DNA of 64,000 bases from DASUBV01 sp036501025 (GTDB lineage Bacteria; Actinomycetota; Actinomycetes; Streptosporangiales; Streptosporangiaceae). Made by a program: the position numbers and the translations under genes. Of this stretch, positions 31,852-41,144 are shown piece after piece (the stretch's first letter is position 1; each line of letters opens with the position of its first letter). The notes below the pieces were generated by a model. It was not told the DNA's origin, ran no database searches, and saw only the letters and a list, made by a program, of their open reading frames with translations. The stretch covers positions 1 to 64,000 of the forward strand of contig DASYBB010000010.1 of NCBI GenBank assembly GCA_036501025.1. The letters are read 5' to 3'.

Positions 31852-32874
31852 ATGCCCATCGCGACGCCAGAGATCTACGCGCAGATGCTCGATCGGGCGA
31901 AAGAGCAGGGCTTCGCCTACCCGGCCATCAACGTGACCTCCAGCCAGACGCTGAACGGGGCCATCCGCGGCTTCGCCGAGGCCGGCAGCGACGGGATCCT
32001 GCAGATCTCCACGGGCGGCGCCGAGTACCTGTCCGGCCAGGGGGTCAAGGACATGGTCACCGGCGCGGTGGCGCTCGCGCACTTCGCCGAGGTGGTGGCG
32101 GCGCGGTACCCGGTCCACATCGCACTGCACACCGATCACTGCCCCTCCGACAAGCTGGACGGGTACATGCGCCCGCTGGTCGCGATCTCCGCCGAGCGCG
32201 TGGCGCGCGGCCAGGAGCCGCTGTTCCAGTCGCACATGTGGGACGGGTCAGCCGTGCCGCTCCCGGAGAACCTGCAGATCGCCGCGGAGCTGCTGGAGCA
32301 GTGCGCGGCGGCCCGCATCATCATGGAGATGGAGATCGGCGTGGTCGGGGGCGAGGAGGACGGCGTCGTCGGCGAGATGAACGAGAAGCTCTACAGCACG
32401 CCGGCCGACGCGCTGGCCACCGCGGAGGCGCTGGGCCTCGGCGAGCGCGGCCGGTACATCCTGGCCGCGACGTTCGGCAACGTGCACGGGGTCTACAAGC
32501 CCGGCCACGTGAAGCTGCGGCCGTCGGTCCTGGCCGAGATCCAGGAGGCCGTCGGCACCAAGTACGGCGTCGAGAAGCCGTTCTCGCTGGTGTTCCACGG
32601 CGGTTCCGGCTCGGACCTGGCCGACATCCGGGAGGCGATCACCTACGGCGTGGTCAAGATGAACGTCGACACCGACACGCAGTACGCCTTCACCCGCCCG
32701 GTGGCCGGCCACATGTTCGCCAACTACGACGGCGTGCTGAAGGTCGACGGCGAGGTGGGCAGCAAGAAGGCCTACGACCCGCGGTCGTGGGGCAAGGCGG
32801 CCGAAGCGGGCATCACCGACCGGGTCGTCCGGGCCTGCGAGGACCTGCTGGCGGCCGGCCACCAGCTGGGCTGA
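31852..32874 (+). CDS. fba: Class II fructose-bisphosphate aldolase
   Basis: This glycolytic and gluconeogenic enzyme cleaves or forms fructose-1,6-bisphosphate. The 340-residue TIM barrel carries the zinc and catalytic residues of class II aldolases: HTDHC, the glutamate-rich EMEIGVVGGEEDGV loop, the zinc histidine in NVHGVYKPGHVKL, and VFHGGSGS followed by VKMNVDTDTQ for the phosphate. ATG 31852 is preceded by GAGGAGAGGAAG. It lies about 70 bp after marR on the same strand and is followed after 22 bp by a DUF3151 gene that appears to have its own start signals. Confidence 0.95.
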   Translation: MPIATPEIYAQMLDRAKEQGFAYPAINVTSSQTLNGAIRGFAEAGSDGILQISTGGAEYLSGQGVKDMVTGAVALAHFAEVVAARYPVHIALHTDHCPSDKLDGYMRPLVAISAERVARGQEPLFQSHMWDGSAVPLPENLQIAAELLEQCAAARIIMEMEIGVVGGEEDGVVGEMNEKLYSTPADALATAEALGLGERGRYILAATFGNVHGVYKPGHVKLRPSVLAEIQEAVGTKYGVEKPFSLVFHGGSGSDLADIREAITYGVVKMNVDTDTQYAFTRPVAGHMFANYDGVLKVDGEVGSKKAYDPRSWGKAAEAGITDRVVRACEDLLAAGHQLG

Positions 32875-32896
32875 CCGCAGCTGGCAGGATGGCCGC

Positions 32897-33310
32897 ATGA
32901 CGCATCCCAATCTGCTCGGCGGACCGCCAGAGACCCTGCTCCCGGATGACGAGGAGGCCCGGGCCGCCCTCGACGCCGCGGACGACCCCTCGCCGGTGGC
33001 CGCCCGCTTCCCGACCTACAGCGCGGCGTGGGCGGCGCTGGCCGAGCGCGCCCTGTCCGCCGGCGACCCGGTGAGCGGCTACGCGTTCGCCCGGACCGGG
33101 TACCACCGCGGCCTGGACCAGCTGCGCCGGGCCGGCTGGAAGGGCTACGGGCCGGTGCCGTGGGCACACGAGCCCAACCAGGGCTTCCTGCGCGCGCTGG
33201 CCGCGCTGGCCCGCGCCGCCGAGGCCATCGGCGAGGACGACGAGGCAGAGCGGTGCCAGGTCTTCCTGGCCGACTCGAGCGCGGCCGCGGCGGCCAAGCT
33301 GCTGCCCTAG
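32897..33310 (+). CDS. DUF3151 family protein
   Basis: A 137-residue soluble protein matching the actinobacteria-restricted DUF3151 family. Features are the N-terminal NLLGGPPETLLPDD motif, a helical middle (SAAWAALAERAL) and the signature GYHRGLDQLRRAGWKGYGPVPW near residues 74-97. The conserved Arg/Trp-rich stretch suggests a binding site, but no activity is established. As in many actinobacterial genomes it sits between the aldolase gene and purA. CAGGAT ends six bases before the ATG, with no Shine-Dalgarno. Confidence 0.85.
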   Translation: MTHPNLLGGPPETLLPDDEEARAALDAADDPSPVAARFPTYSAAWAALAERALSAGDPVSGYAFARTGYHRGLDQLRRAGWKGYGPVPWAHEPNQGFLRALAALARAAEAIGEDDEAERCQVFLADSSAAAAAKLLP

Positions 33311-33367
33311 CCAGGGGGTATGGCCCGGCCCAATCTGGGCAGATTCCGGTAGCATCTCCATGCAAGA

Positions 33368-33405
33368 GCCCCTGGCCGCGCTTGCATTCGCGCTGCGACA
33401 GGGGC
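33368..33405 (+). promoter_or_regulatory. Hairpin in the purA leader, possible attenuator
   Basis: GCCCCTG and CAGGGGC pair around a 24-base loop that itself contains GCGC complementarity, and are followed by CCTTTCGTTCT. A TAGCAT hexamer at 33350-33355 could start the transcript upstream of it. The hairpin would then be in the 5' leader, about 30 bp before the purA start. Terminator/attenuator function is inference. Confidence 0.4.
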
Positions 33406-33434
33406 CTTTCGTTCTGCCTGGAAGGACGACACAC

Positions 33435-34718
33435 ATGCCCGCCATCGTGATTGTCGGTGCGCAGTGGGGCGATGAGGGCAAGGGCAAGGCAACCGACCTG
33501 CTCGGTGACGATGTCGACTATGTCGTGCGCTATCAGGGCGGAAATAACGCCGGGCACACCGTCGTCATCGGCGAGGAGAGCTACGCCCTGCACCTGCTGC
33601 CCTCCGGCGTTCTGTCCCGGAACGCCGTGCCCGTGATCGGGAACGGGGTCGTGATCGACCCGGCCGTGCTGCTGGAGGAGATCGACGGCCTGGCCGCCCG
33701 CGGCGTGTCCTGCGACCGGCTGCTCATCTCGGCCAACGCGCACCTGATCATGCCCCACCACATCGCGCTGGACAAGGTGACCGAGCGGCACCTGGGCAGC
33801 TCCCGGATCGGCACCACCGGACGCGGGATCGGCCCGACCTACAGCGACAAGGCCGCCCGGATGGGGATCCGGACGCAGGACCTGTTCGACCCCGGCATCC
33901 TGCGCCAGAAGCTGGAGCTGGCCCTGCGGGAGAAGAACCAGGTCCTGACCAAGGTCTACAACCGCCGGACCATCGACGCCGACGTCGTCGTCCGCGAGTT
34001 CCTGGGGTACGGCGAGCGGCTGGGCCGCTTCATCGCCGATACCGGCCTGATCCTGAACCGGGCGCTCGACCAGGACAAGGTGGTCCTCCTGGAGGGCGCG
34101 CAGGCGACGCTGCTGGACGTGGACCACGGCACCTACCCGTTCGTGACGTCCTCGTCGCCGACGGCCGGCGGGGCCTGCGCCGGATCGGGGCTGGGCCCGA
34201 CCCGGATCGACCGCGTCATCGGCATCCTCAAGGCGTACACGACGCGGGTCGGGGCCGGGCCGTTCCCGACCGAGCTGAACGACGCCCAGGGCGAGTGGCT
34301 GCGCAAGACCGGCGGCGAGTACGGCGTGACCACCGGCCGGGCGCGCCGGACGGGCTGGTTCGACGCGGTCATCGCCCGGTACGCGACCCGGGTCAACGGG
34401 ATCACTGACTACTTCGTCACCAAGCTCGACGTGCTGTCGGGCCTGGAGCGGGTCCCGGTGTGCGTCGCCTACGAGGTGAACGGGCGCCGGCAGGACGAGA
34501 TGCCCATGACCCAGACCGAGTTCCACCACGCCACGCCGGTCTACGAGTACCTGGACGGCTGGTGGGAGGACATCTCGCGGGCCAAGGACCTGGCCGACCT
34601 GCCCGCCAACGCCCGGGCCTACCTGGCCGCGCTGGAGTCGATGATCGGCGCGCCGATCAGCGCGGTCGGCGTGGGGCCCCGCCGGGACCAGACCCTGCAG
34701 CTGACGTCCGCCGCCTGA
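33435..34718 (+). CDS. purA: Adenylosuccinate synthetase
   Basis: PurA makes adenylosuccinate from IMP, aspartate and GTP, the committed step to AMP. The 427-residue protein begins with the GTP-binding block QWGDEGKGKATDLL, in which the catalytic Asp and Lys are present. QGGNNAGHTV holds the catalytic His, and RIGTTGRGIGPTY the IMP-binding segment. The C-terminal half contains TTGRARRTGWFD and KLDVLSG. ATG 33435 is preceded by GGAAGGA. The frame is open to ATG 33360, but that extension spans the leader hairpin and is not family-like. purD follows on the same strand with its own -10-like hexamer. Confidence 0.96.
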   Translation: MPAIVIVGAQWGDEGKGKATDLLGDDVDYVVRYQGGNNAGHTVVIGEESYALHLLPSGVLSRNAVPVIGNGVVIDPAVLLEEIDGLAARGVSCDRLLISANAHLIMPHHIALDKVTERHLGSSRIGTTGRGIGPTYSDKAARMGIRTQDLFDPGILRQKLELALREKNQVLTKVYNRRTIDADVVVREFLGYGERLGRFIADTGLILNRALDQDKVVLLEGAQATLLDVDHGTYPFVTSSSPTAGGACAGSGLGPTRIDRVIGILKAYTTRVGAGPFPTELNDAQGEWLRKTGGEYGVTTGRARRTGWFDAVIARYATRVNGITDYFVTKLDVLSGLERVPVCVAYEVNGRRQDEMPMTQTEFHHATPVYEYLDGWWEDISRAKDLADLPANARAYLAALESMIGAPISAVGVGPRRDQTLQLTSAA

Positions 34719-34743
34719 GGGCGGGCCGTTAGGCTTGCACGCC

Positions 34744-35985
34744 GTGCGAGTTCTTGTCATCGGCGCTGGCGGCCGCGAGCATGCCCTGGTCCGCGCTCTG
34801 GCGGCCGATCCCGACGTGTCCGCGCTGCACGCGGCGCCGGGCAACCCCGGCATCGCGGAGCTGGCGGAGTGCCATGACGTCACCGCCACCGACCCGGCGG
34901 CCGTGACCGCGCTGGCCGCGCGGGTCGATGCCGACCTGGTGGTGATCGGCCCGGAGGCACCGCTCGTGGCCGGCGTCGCGGATGCGCTGCGGGCGGCCGG
35001 GCGGCGCTGCTTCGGCCCGGACCGGGGCGCCGCGATGATCGAGGGCTCCAAGTCGTTCGCCAAGGGGGTCATGGCCGCCGCGGGCATCCCCACGGCGGCG
35101 TCCCGCACGTGCCGGACCACCGGCGACGCGGCGGCGGCCCTGGACGCCTTCGGGCCGCCCTACGTGGTCAAGGCGGACGGCCTCGCGGGCGGGAAGGGCG
35201 TGCTGGTGACCGGCGACCGGGCCGCGGCCCTCCGCCACGCCGCCGCGTGCGGGACGGTCGTGATCGAGGAGTTCCTGGACGGCCCCGAGGTGTCGGTCTT
35301 CGCGCTCGCCGACGGCGCGACGGCGATCGCGCTGCGGCCGGCCCAGGACTTCAAGCGCGCGCACGACGGGGACCAGGGCCCGAACACCGGCGGCATGGGC
35401 GCCTACGCGCCGCTGGACTGGGCGCCGGCCGGCCTGGCCGACGAGACCCTGGCCACGGTCGTGCGGCCCGCGCTGGCCGAGCTGAGCCGCCGCGGCGCCC
35501 CGTTCCGCGGCGTGCTTTACACCGGGCTGAGCCTGACCTCCCGGGGGCTGCGGGTGATCGAGTTCAACGCGCGGTTCGGGGACCCCGAGATCCAGGTCGT
35601 CCTGGACCGGCTGGCGACCCCGCTCGGCGGGCTGCTGGACGCGGCCGCGGCCGGGGACCTGGCCGGGGCGGCTGCCCTGGACTGGGCTCCGGGGGCGGCC
35701 GTCAACGTGGTCGTGGCCGCGGCGGGGTACCCGGAGGCGCCGGCCGCCGGCGACGAGATCACCGGGCTGGCCGAGGCCGCCGCGGTGCCCGGCGCGTACG
35801 TCCTGCAGGCGGGCACCGCGAGCCGGGACGGCGCGCTGGTCTCCGGCGGCGGCCGGGTCCTGAACGTGGTCGGGACCGGGCCGGACGTGCCGCAGGCCCG
35901 GGCGGCGGCCTACGCCGCGGCGGGCCGGATCCGGCTGCGCGGCGGCTGGTACCGCAGCGACATCGCCGGCCCCTCCCGGGCGTGA
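34744..35985 (+). CDS. purD: Phosphoribosylamine-glycine ligase
   Basis: PurD is the ATP-grasp enzyme for the second step of purine synthesis. Recognisable blocks in the 413-residue protein are GAGGREHAL and GNPGIAELAE at the N-terminus, the ATP-binding VVKADGLAGGKGV, NTGGMGAYAP, and the metal-binding EFNARFGDPE. I chose GTG 34744: TAGGCT ends eight bases before it, and the in-frame TTG at 34735 overlaps that hexamer. The last four bases overlap the ltrA-like gene (GTGA), so purD, ltrA and purC form one coupled operon. Confidence 0.94.
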   Translation: MRVLVIGAGGREHALVRALAADPDVSALHAAPGNPGIAELAECHDVTATDPAAVTALAARVDADLVVIGPEAPLVAGVADALRAAGRRCFGPDRGAAMIEGSKSFAKGVMAAAGIPTAASRTCRTTGDAAAALDAFGPPYVVKADGLAGGKGVLVTGDRAAALRHAAACGTVVIEEFLDGPEVSVFALADGATAIALRPAQDFKRAHDGDQGPNTGGMGAYAPLDWAPAGLADETLATVVRPALAELSRRGAPFRGVLYTGLSLTSRGLRVIEFNARFGDPEIQVVLDRLATPLGGLLDAAAAGDLAGAAALDWAPGAAVNVVVAAAGYPEAPAAGDEITGLAEAAAVPGAYVLQAGTASRDGALVSGGGRVLNVVGTGPDVPQARAAAYAAAGRIRLRGGWYRSDIAGPSRA

Positions 35986-37148
35986 GCACCGCGGCCGCCG
36001 CCGGCCCCGCCAGGCCGGCCGACGCCCCGCTCCGCGTCACCACGCTCGAGCTCTTCTTCGACCTGGTCTTCGCCTTCACCCTGACCCAGCTCACGGTCGT
36101 GGCGAACGGCACCCTGAGCGTGGCGACGGCCGGCCAGGTGCTGCTGGTCTTCGGGCTGCTGTGGTGGATGTACGAGGGCTACGCCTGGCTCACCAACACC
36201 AGGCCGCCGGTGCACGCCACCGAGCGGCTGCTGCTCCTGGTCGGGATGGCGGGCTTCCTGGTCGTCGGGCTGGCCATCCCGCACGGCTTCAGCACCGACG
36301 GCGTGGTGCTCGGCCTCGGCTACCTGGTCGTGGTGCTGGTGCACGCGGCCCTGTACTACCGGGTCAACGCCAACATCATCCGGATCGCGCCGTTCAACAT
36401 CGCCTCGGCCCTGCTGGTGACGGCGGCCGGCGCCGCCGGGGGCGCCGCCCGTTATCCGCTGTGGGTGGCCGCGCTGGCCATCCAGCTGGGCTCGCCGCTG
36501 GTCGTGCACCCCCGGAGCCTGTTCGCCCTGAATCCGGCCCACCTGTCGGAACGGCACAGCACCCTGCTGATCGTCGCCCTCGGCGAGTCGGTCGCGGCGA
36601 TCGGCGCCGGGGCCGCCAGCCAGCCCGGCGGCGTGACCGCGCGGCTGGTGACGAGCGCGGTCCTGGGCCTGGCCCTGGCCGCGGCGCTGTGGTGGATCAT
36701 CTTCGGCGGGGGCGACGAGGAGCGGACCGAGGCGGCGCTGACGGCGGCCTCGACCGAGCGGCGCACGGCGCTGGCCCTGCAGGCGCTGTTCTACGGGAAC
36801 GTGCCGGTCCTGCTCGGCCTGGTGGCCATGGCGGCCGGCGTGGAGGCCGCGATCGAGGACCGCGGCGGCGGCCGGCTGGCGTCGGCCGGCGTGCTCGCCG
36901 TCGGCGCCGCGCTCTTCCTGGGCGGCGAGGTGGCGGTGCGCCGCCTGCTGTGGCGGGGCCCGGTCGCCTTCCGGGCGGGCGGGGCCATCGCCGCCCTGGC
37001 CACCACGGCGGCCGGCGCGGCGGCCGGGCTCGAGACCCAGATCGCGCTGCTCACGGCCATCCTGGTCATCATGCTGCTGGCCGAGTGGCGGTGGGCGCCC
37101 GCGGGCACGGCCGATCACGACGACGACAAGGCAGGAGAGAGCCCGTGA
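35982..37148 (+). CDS. ltrA: Low-temperature-requirement A (LtrA)-like membrane protein
   Basis: A 388-residue protein with about ten to eleven hydrophobic helices. The family signature TLELFFDLVFAFTLTQL opens the first helix, and the HLSERHSTLLIVALGESV segment lies in the middle; both are typical of LtrA, named for a Listeria cold-growth locus and of unknown biochemical role. It overlaps purD by 4 bp and purC by 4 bp (both GTGA), so it is tightly embedded in a purine operon. Coupling suggests co-regulation but does not show that it handles a purine intermediate. Confidence 0.85.
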   Translation: MSTAAAAGPARPADAPLRVTTLELFFDLVFAFTLTQLTVVANGTLSVATAGQVLLVFGLLWWMYEGYAWLTNTRPPVHATERLLLLVGMAGFLVVGLAIPHGFSTDGVVLGLGYLVVVLVHAALYYRVNANIIRIAPFNIASALLVTAAGAAGGAARYPLWVAALAIQLGSPLVVHPRSLFALNPAHLSERHSTLLIVALGESVAAIGAGAASQPGGVTARLVTSAVLGLALAAALWWIIFGGGDEERTEAALTAASTERRTALALQALFYGNVPVLLGLVAMAAGVEAAIEDRGGGRLASAGVLAVGAALFLGGEVAVRRLLWRGPVAFRAGGAIAALATTAAGAAAGLETQIALLTAILVIMLLAEWRWAPAGTADHDDDKAGESP

Positions 37149-37978
37149 AGCTGCTGCACTCAGGCAAGGTCCGCGACTTGTACGCGGACGGCGATGACGT
37201 GATCATGGTGGCGTCCGACCGGATGAGCGTCTACGACGTGGTGCTGCCCACTCCCGTCCCGGACAAGGGCGCGATCCTCACCCAGCTGTCACTGTGGTGG
37301 TTCGAGCGGCTGCGCGACATCGTGCCCAATCACGTCATCTCCGCGTCGCGGGTGCCGGCCGAGTGGGCCGGGCGGGCCATCCGGTGCCGACGGCTGGACA
37401 TGATCAAGGTGGAGTGCATCGCCCGGGGCTACCTGGCCGGGCTCGGCCTGCAGTCCTACCGCGAGTCCGGCGCCATCTCCGGGGTCGCGCTGCCGGCCGG
37501 GCTGGCCGAGGGGGCGGCGCTGCCCGAGCCGGTCTTCACGCCCACCACCAAGGCCGACCTCGGCGAGCACGACGAGTTCATGGACCTGGGCGAGGTTGCC
37601 CGCCAGGTCGGCCCGGCGGCCGCCGCGCAATTGCGCGAGCTGACCCTCGCCGTCTACGGCCGGGGCCAGCAGACCGCGCTGAGCCGCGGGGTCATCATCG
37701 CCGACACCAAGCTCGAGTTCGGCCGGGCGCAGGACGGCACCATCACCCTGGCCGACGAGGTGCTGACCCCGGACTCCTCCCGGTTCTGGCCGGCCAGCCA
37801 GTGGCAGCCGGGCGGCGCGCAGCCGTCCCTGGACAAGCAGTACGTCCGCGACTGGTCGATGAGCCTGGGGTGGGACAAGCGGCCGCCGGCCCCGGCCATG
37901 CCGGCCGACGTGGTCGAGGCCACCCGGGCGCGATACGTCCAGGCCTACGAGCAGATCACTGGCGAGAGCTGGCGCTGA
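37145..37978 (+). CDS. purC: SAICAR synthetase
   Basis: PurC joins aspartate to CAIR in purine synthesis. The 277-residue protein shows the N-terminal SGKVRDLYA block, the nucleotide site SDRMSVYDVVLP, ECIARGYLAG, and the C-terminal IADTKLEFG and DEVLTPDSSRFWP motifs. Its GTG start overlaps the ltrA stop codon. A bulged hairpin follows the stop and probably ends the purD-ltrA-purC transcript. Confidence 0.95.
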   Translation: MKLLHSGKVRDLYADGDDVIMVASDRMSVYDVVLPTPVPDKGAILTQLSLWWFERLRDIVPNHVISASRVPAEWAGRAIRCRRLDMIKVECIARGYLAGLGLQSYRESGAISGVALPAGLAEGAALPEPVFTPTTKADLGEHDEFMDLGEVARQVGPAAAAQLRELTLAVYGRGQQTALSRGVIIADTKLEFGRAQDGTITLADEVLTPDSSRFWPASQWQPGGAQPSLDKQYVRDWSMSLGWDKRPPAPAMPADVVEATRARYVQAYEQITGESWR

Positions 37979-38011
37979 CGTCCGCCCGGGGACTGAGCCG
38001 GCGGGTTTCGC

Positions 38012-38041
38012 GGGGATACCCCGGTGGTAGCCGGGTACCCC
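38012..38041 (+). terminator. Hairpin terminator after purC
   Basis: GGGG(A)TACCC(C)GG pairs with CCGGGTACCCC around a six-base loop, an 11-bp stem with two single-base bulges, 33 bp after the purC stop. No U-tract follows. Confidence 0.6.
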
Positions 38042-38112
38042 AGTGATAGCACTGCGGAGTCATTCGACTACTTTACGTAACACGAACATCACGGCTTGGG
38101 GGCGCAGCAGCG

Positions 38113-39606
38113 GTGGAATACTGGACGGCACGTAAGACAGGTGACTGGCGGCCAGGCGAGTTGCCGCCCGGCTGGCCGGGCGCAACCGAGGACTCGGACC
38201 TGAGCCCGGCGGATAGCCTCGAGCTGGTGGACCTGGAGCCCGGCCGGCAACTGCGCGGAACCGGGCGGCCCACCACGGGGTCCGGCCACCTCGCGGCGCA
38301 CGGCGACGGGAGCCCCATCGACATGAACGACGACGGCCCGCAGACCCGCTACCGCGTCCGCGGCGGCAACCCGCTGCAGGGGACGGTCTTCGTCCAGGGC
38401 GCCAAGAACGCGGCGCTCAAGATGATCGCCGCCTCGCTGCTGGCCGAGAAGGGCCGGACGGTCCTGCGCAACGTCCCGGTCATCGAGGACGTCCGGCGCG
38501 CCGTGGAGCTGGCCCAGGCCCTCGGGGCGGTCGTCAAGTTCCACGAGGCCGAGCGCACGCTGGTGGTCGATGCCTCCGAGCTGACCAGCTCCGTGCTGCC
38601 CGCCGAGATCGCGCGCCGGTTCCGGGCCTCGGTCCTGTTCGTGCCCGCGCTGCTGCACCGGCTGGGCGAGGCCACCATCGAGGGCGTCGGCGGCTGCAAC
38701 CTCGGCAGCCGCAACCTGGACTTCCACTACCGCGGCTTCGCCCGGCTGGGCGCGCGGGTGGACGAGCAGGAGACGCAGATCCACATCACCGCCGGGCACA
38801 TGCGCGGCGCGCACCTGTACCTGGACACCCCGTCGCACACCGGCACCGAGAACCTGATCATGGCGGCCTCGCTGGCGCCCGGCACCACGGTGATCGACAA
38901 CTGCGCGCTCGAGCCCGAGGTGCTCGACGTGATCGCCTTCCTGTCCAAGATGGGCGCGCGGATCAGCGGCGGCGGCACCGGCTTCGTGACCGTCCAGGGC
39001 GTCGGCGAGCTCACCGCCGTCGAGCACACCGTCATGGCCGACCGCATCGACGCGGCGGTGTTCGCCATGGCGGCGGCCATGGCCGGCGGCGAGGTCACGC
39101 TGGTGGGGGCCTCGCTGGACGACTTCGGCGTGGTCCGCTGGAAGCTGGAGCAGATGGGCGTCGAGTTCGCCACCCACGGCGCCATCCTCCAGGTGCGGCG
39201 CGACCGGCAGCTGCGGCCGATCAACGTGATCACCAGTCCGTTCCCCGGATTCGCCACCGACCTGCAATCGCCCATAATGGCCGTCAGCTGCCTGGCCGAG
39301 GGGACGAGCTACATCCGAGAAACGATCTTCGACGGCCGGTACAGCCTGGTCGGGGAGCTGAACAAGATGGGCGGCAAGGTCGAGATCGACGGCACCGCGG
39401 TCCTGGTCCACGGCCCCTGCGCGCTGCGCGGCACGGAGGTCATCGCGCATGACCTGCGCACCGGAATCGCGCTCGTCCTGGCCGGGCTCGCAGCCGAGGG
39501 CGAGACCGTCATCTCCCCTGGCTACCTCATCGACCGCGGCCACGCCAGCGTGGCCTCCCGGCTGGCCACCCTCGGCGCCGACGTCACCGCGGAAATCAGC
39601 GACTGA
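38113..39606 (+). CDS. murA: UDP-N-acetylglucosamine 1-carboxyvinyltransferase (MurA)
   Basis: MurA transfers enolpyruvate to UDP-GlcNAc, the first committed step of peptidoglycan synthesis. Key residues are present: the Lys-Asn pair in QGAKNAALK, the catalytic, fosfomycin-target cysteine in VGGCNLGSRN, the general-acid Asp in MADRID, and the arginine in AHDLRTGIALV. The protein is 497 residues, about 70 longer than usual, because of a hydrophilic N-terminal extension before RYRVRGGNPL. ATG 38323 would remove the extension. GTG 38113 is kept because the frame is clean and a lower-GC promoter-like region with palindrome TTACGTAA (38073-38080) lies upstream. Possibly one of two MurA paralogues. 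Confidence 0.85.
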   Translation: MEYWTARKTGDWRPGELPPGWPGATEDSDLSPADSLELVDLEPGRQLRGTGRPTTGSGHLAAHGDGSPIDMNDDGPQTRYRVRGGNPLQGTVFVQGAKNAALKMIAASLLAEKGRTVLRNVPVIEDVRRAVELAQALGAVVKFHEAERTLVVDASELTSSVLPAEIARRFRASVLFVPALLHRLGEATIEGVGGCNLGSRNLDFHYRGFARLGARVDEQETQIHITAGHMRGAHLYLDTPSHTGTENLIMAASLAPGTTVIDNCALEPEVLDVIAFLSKMGARISGGGTGFVTVQGVGELTAVEHTVMADRIDAAVFAMAAAMAGGEVTLVGASLDDFGVVRWKLEQMGVEFATHGAILQVRRDRQLRPINVITSPFPGFATDLQSPIMAVSCLAEGTSYIRETIFDGRYSLVGELNKMGGKVEIDGTAVLVHGPCALRGTEVIAHDLRTGIALVLAGLAAEGETVISPGYLIDRGHASVASRLATLGADVTAEISD

Positions 39607-39782
39607 CAACCCTCCCCGGCTGCGAAGATTCCCGCACCATTCACATTTAGCGCTCACAACGCGAGCCCGAGTTTCGTTTTGCCGTTGAATCACGGATAAT
39701 TGCCTCTTCGAGAGGACGTGGATCTGTGAGCTACTACGAAATGCAGTAGCGAAACTAGGCGGCTGCGGAACGGGTGGCCTGA

Positions 39783-41141
39783 ATGAGACGGGAAATGGCG
39801 CGAATGGCAGGTGGCGCCGAGCCGACGATCGGCATCGTCGGACCGCACGAACTGGTGGAACGCATCATGCTGTCCGGGCTTCCGCTGAGCACGGGACCCG
39901 GGTCGGCGCCGGCGCCGGAGCGGGGGGAGGCCCCCACCCGGCGCCTGGTCACGGCCGCCTACCGCGAGGAGCAGGAGGCCCCGGAGAAGGTGGCCCGGCT
40001 GGGCAGCACCGTGGACGCGTGCCTGTTCGCCAGCCGGGTGCCGTACGAGTTCGCCCGGCGGGCCGGGGTGCTCACCGTCCCTGCCACCTACATCCAGCTC
40101 AGCGGCAGCGCCCTGTACGCGGCGATGCTGCGGGCGAGCCGGGACGGGCTGGACATCGCCAAGTCGAGCATCGACGTGGTCAGCCAGGCCGACGCCGAGG
40201 ACGCGTTCGCCGAGCTGGGCATCGCGACCGACAACCTGCACGTCCGCGAGGAGGTCTCCGGCGCCGCGGTCATCGCCGCCTTCCACGAGCGGCTGTGGCA
40301 CGCCGGCGAGATCTCCGTCGCGTTCACCTGCGTGCCGTCGGTGGCCCGGAAGCTGCAGGCGGCCCAGGTGCCGGTGTTCCTGCTCCGGCCCACCGGCAGC
40401 GCGATCCGGGCCGCCCTGCGGACGGGCACGCTGCTGGCCGGCTACCGGCGGCTGGAGAACGCGCAGCTGGCCGTGGTGATCGTGGAGGTCCCGACGCTGC
40501 GGGACACGGTCCGCCGGGGCGCCCCGCGGCAGGCCCGGGAGGAACTGCGGCTGACCGTGCACCGCTTCCTGGTCCAGGAGGCCCAGCGCATCCACGCCAC
40601 GGTCGCGTCGCTGAACGAGCACGGCTTCCTGGTCATCGCCACCCGGGGCTCGCTCAGCCAGGCCGCCGACGGCCTGGGCGGGCCGCCGTTCGTGGAGCGC
40701 GCCCGCAGCGAGCTGGGCATCGGCATCGAGGTGGGCGTCGGCGGCGGCCGGACCGAGCTGGAGGCCGAGGCCCGCGCCCGGGCGTCCCTCGGGCGCCCCC
40801 CGGCGGCCGCCCGGCTGCCCGCCGCGCGGGACCGGGCCGCCCTCCTGGTCCCCGGCCAGCGCAGCGCGGCCACGCCCAGCTCGGCCAGCGTGCGCGGCCT
40901 CGACACCCTCGTCCGGCTGGCCGAGAAGCTGAACACGACGGGCGCCACGCCCGTGGTGGACGCCGAGACGGCCGGTCGGCTGCTGTCGGTCACCCCGCGC
41001 ACGGCCCGGCGGCTGCTGGCCACCCTGGTCGACGAGGGCCTGGCCTGGCCGCTGCCGCCGAGCCGCAGCCCGCAGCCCGGACGGCCAAGGCAGGCCTACC
41101 GCCTGGTCATCGAGAAGCTGGGGCCGCCCCGGGCGCGGTGA
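39783..41141 (+). CDS. Predicted transcriptional regulator with C-terminal winged helix
   Basis: A 452-residue protein I do not recognise by name. It begins with an alpha/beta segment (IGIVGPHELVERIM) resembling ligand-binding or GGDEF-associated regulators. The middle contains a cyclase/GGDEF-like stretch (FLVIATRGSLSQAA, then IGIEVGVGGGRTELEAEARAR), but no catalytic GGDEF is present. The C-terminus looks like a winged helix (ETAGRLLSVTPRTARRLLATLVDEGLAWPLP). This layout suggests a one-component regulator. A GATAAT hexamer at 39695 may be its -10. The exact start is uncertain among ATGs at 39783, 39795 and 39804. It is convergent with the LLM gene 3 bp downstream. Confidence 0.55.
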   Translation: MRREMARMAGGAEPTIGIVGPHELVERIMLSGLPLSTGPGSAPAPERGEAPTRRLVTAAYREEQEAPEKVARLGSTVDACLFASRVPYEFARRAGVLTVPATYIQLSGSALYAAMLRASRDGLDIAKSSIDVVSQADAEDAFAELGIATDNLHVREEVSGAAVIAAFHERLWHAGEISVAFTCVPSVARKLQAAQVPVFLLRPTGSAIRAALRTGTLLAGYRRLENAQLAVVIVEVPTLRDTVRRGAPRQAREELRLTVHRFLVQEAQRIHATVASLNEHGFLVIATRGSLSQAADGLGGPPFVERARSELGIGIEVGVGGGRTELEAEARARASLGRPPAAARLPAARDRAALLVPGQRSAATPSSASVRGLDTLVRLAEKLNTTGATPVVDAETAGRLLSVTPRTARRLLATLVDEGLAWPLPPSRSPQPGRPRQAYRLVIEKLGPPRAR

Positions 41142-41144
41142 GGC

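Noticed and set aside
38323..39606. Later start for murA at ATG 38323
   Set aside because: It would give a standard-length MurA, but the ribosome-binding site is not better and the lower-GC promoter-like region lies before 38113; kept as an alternative only.
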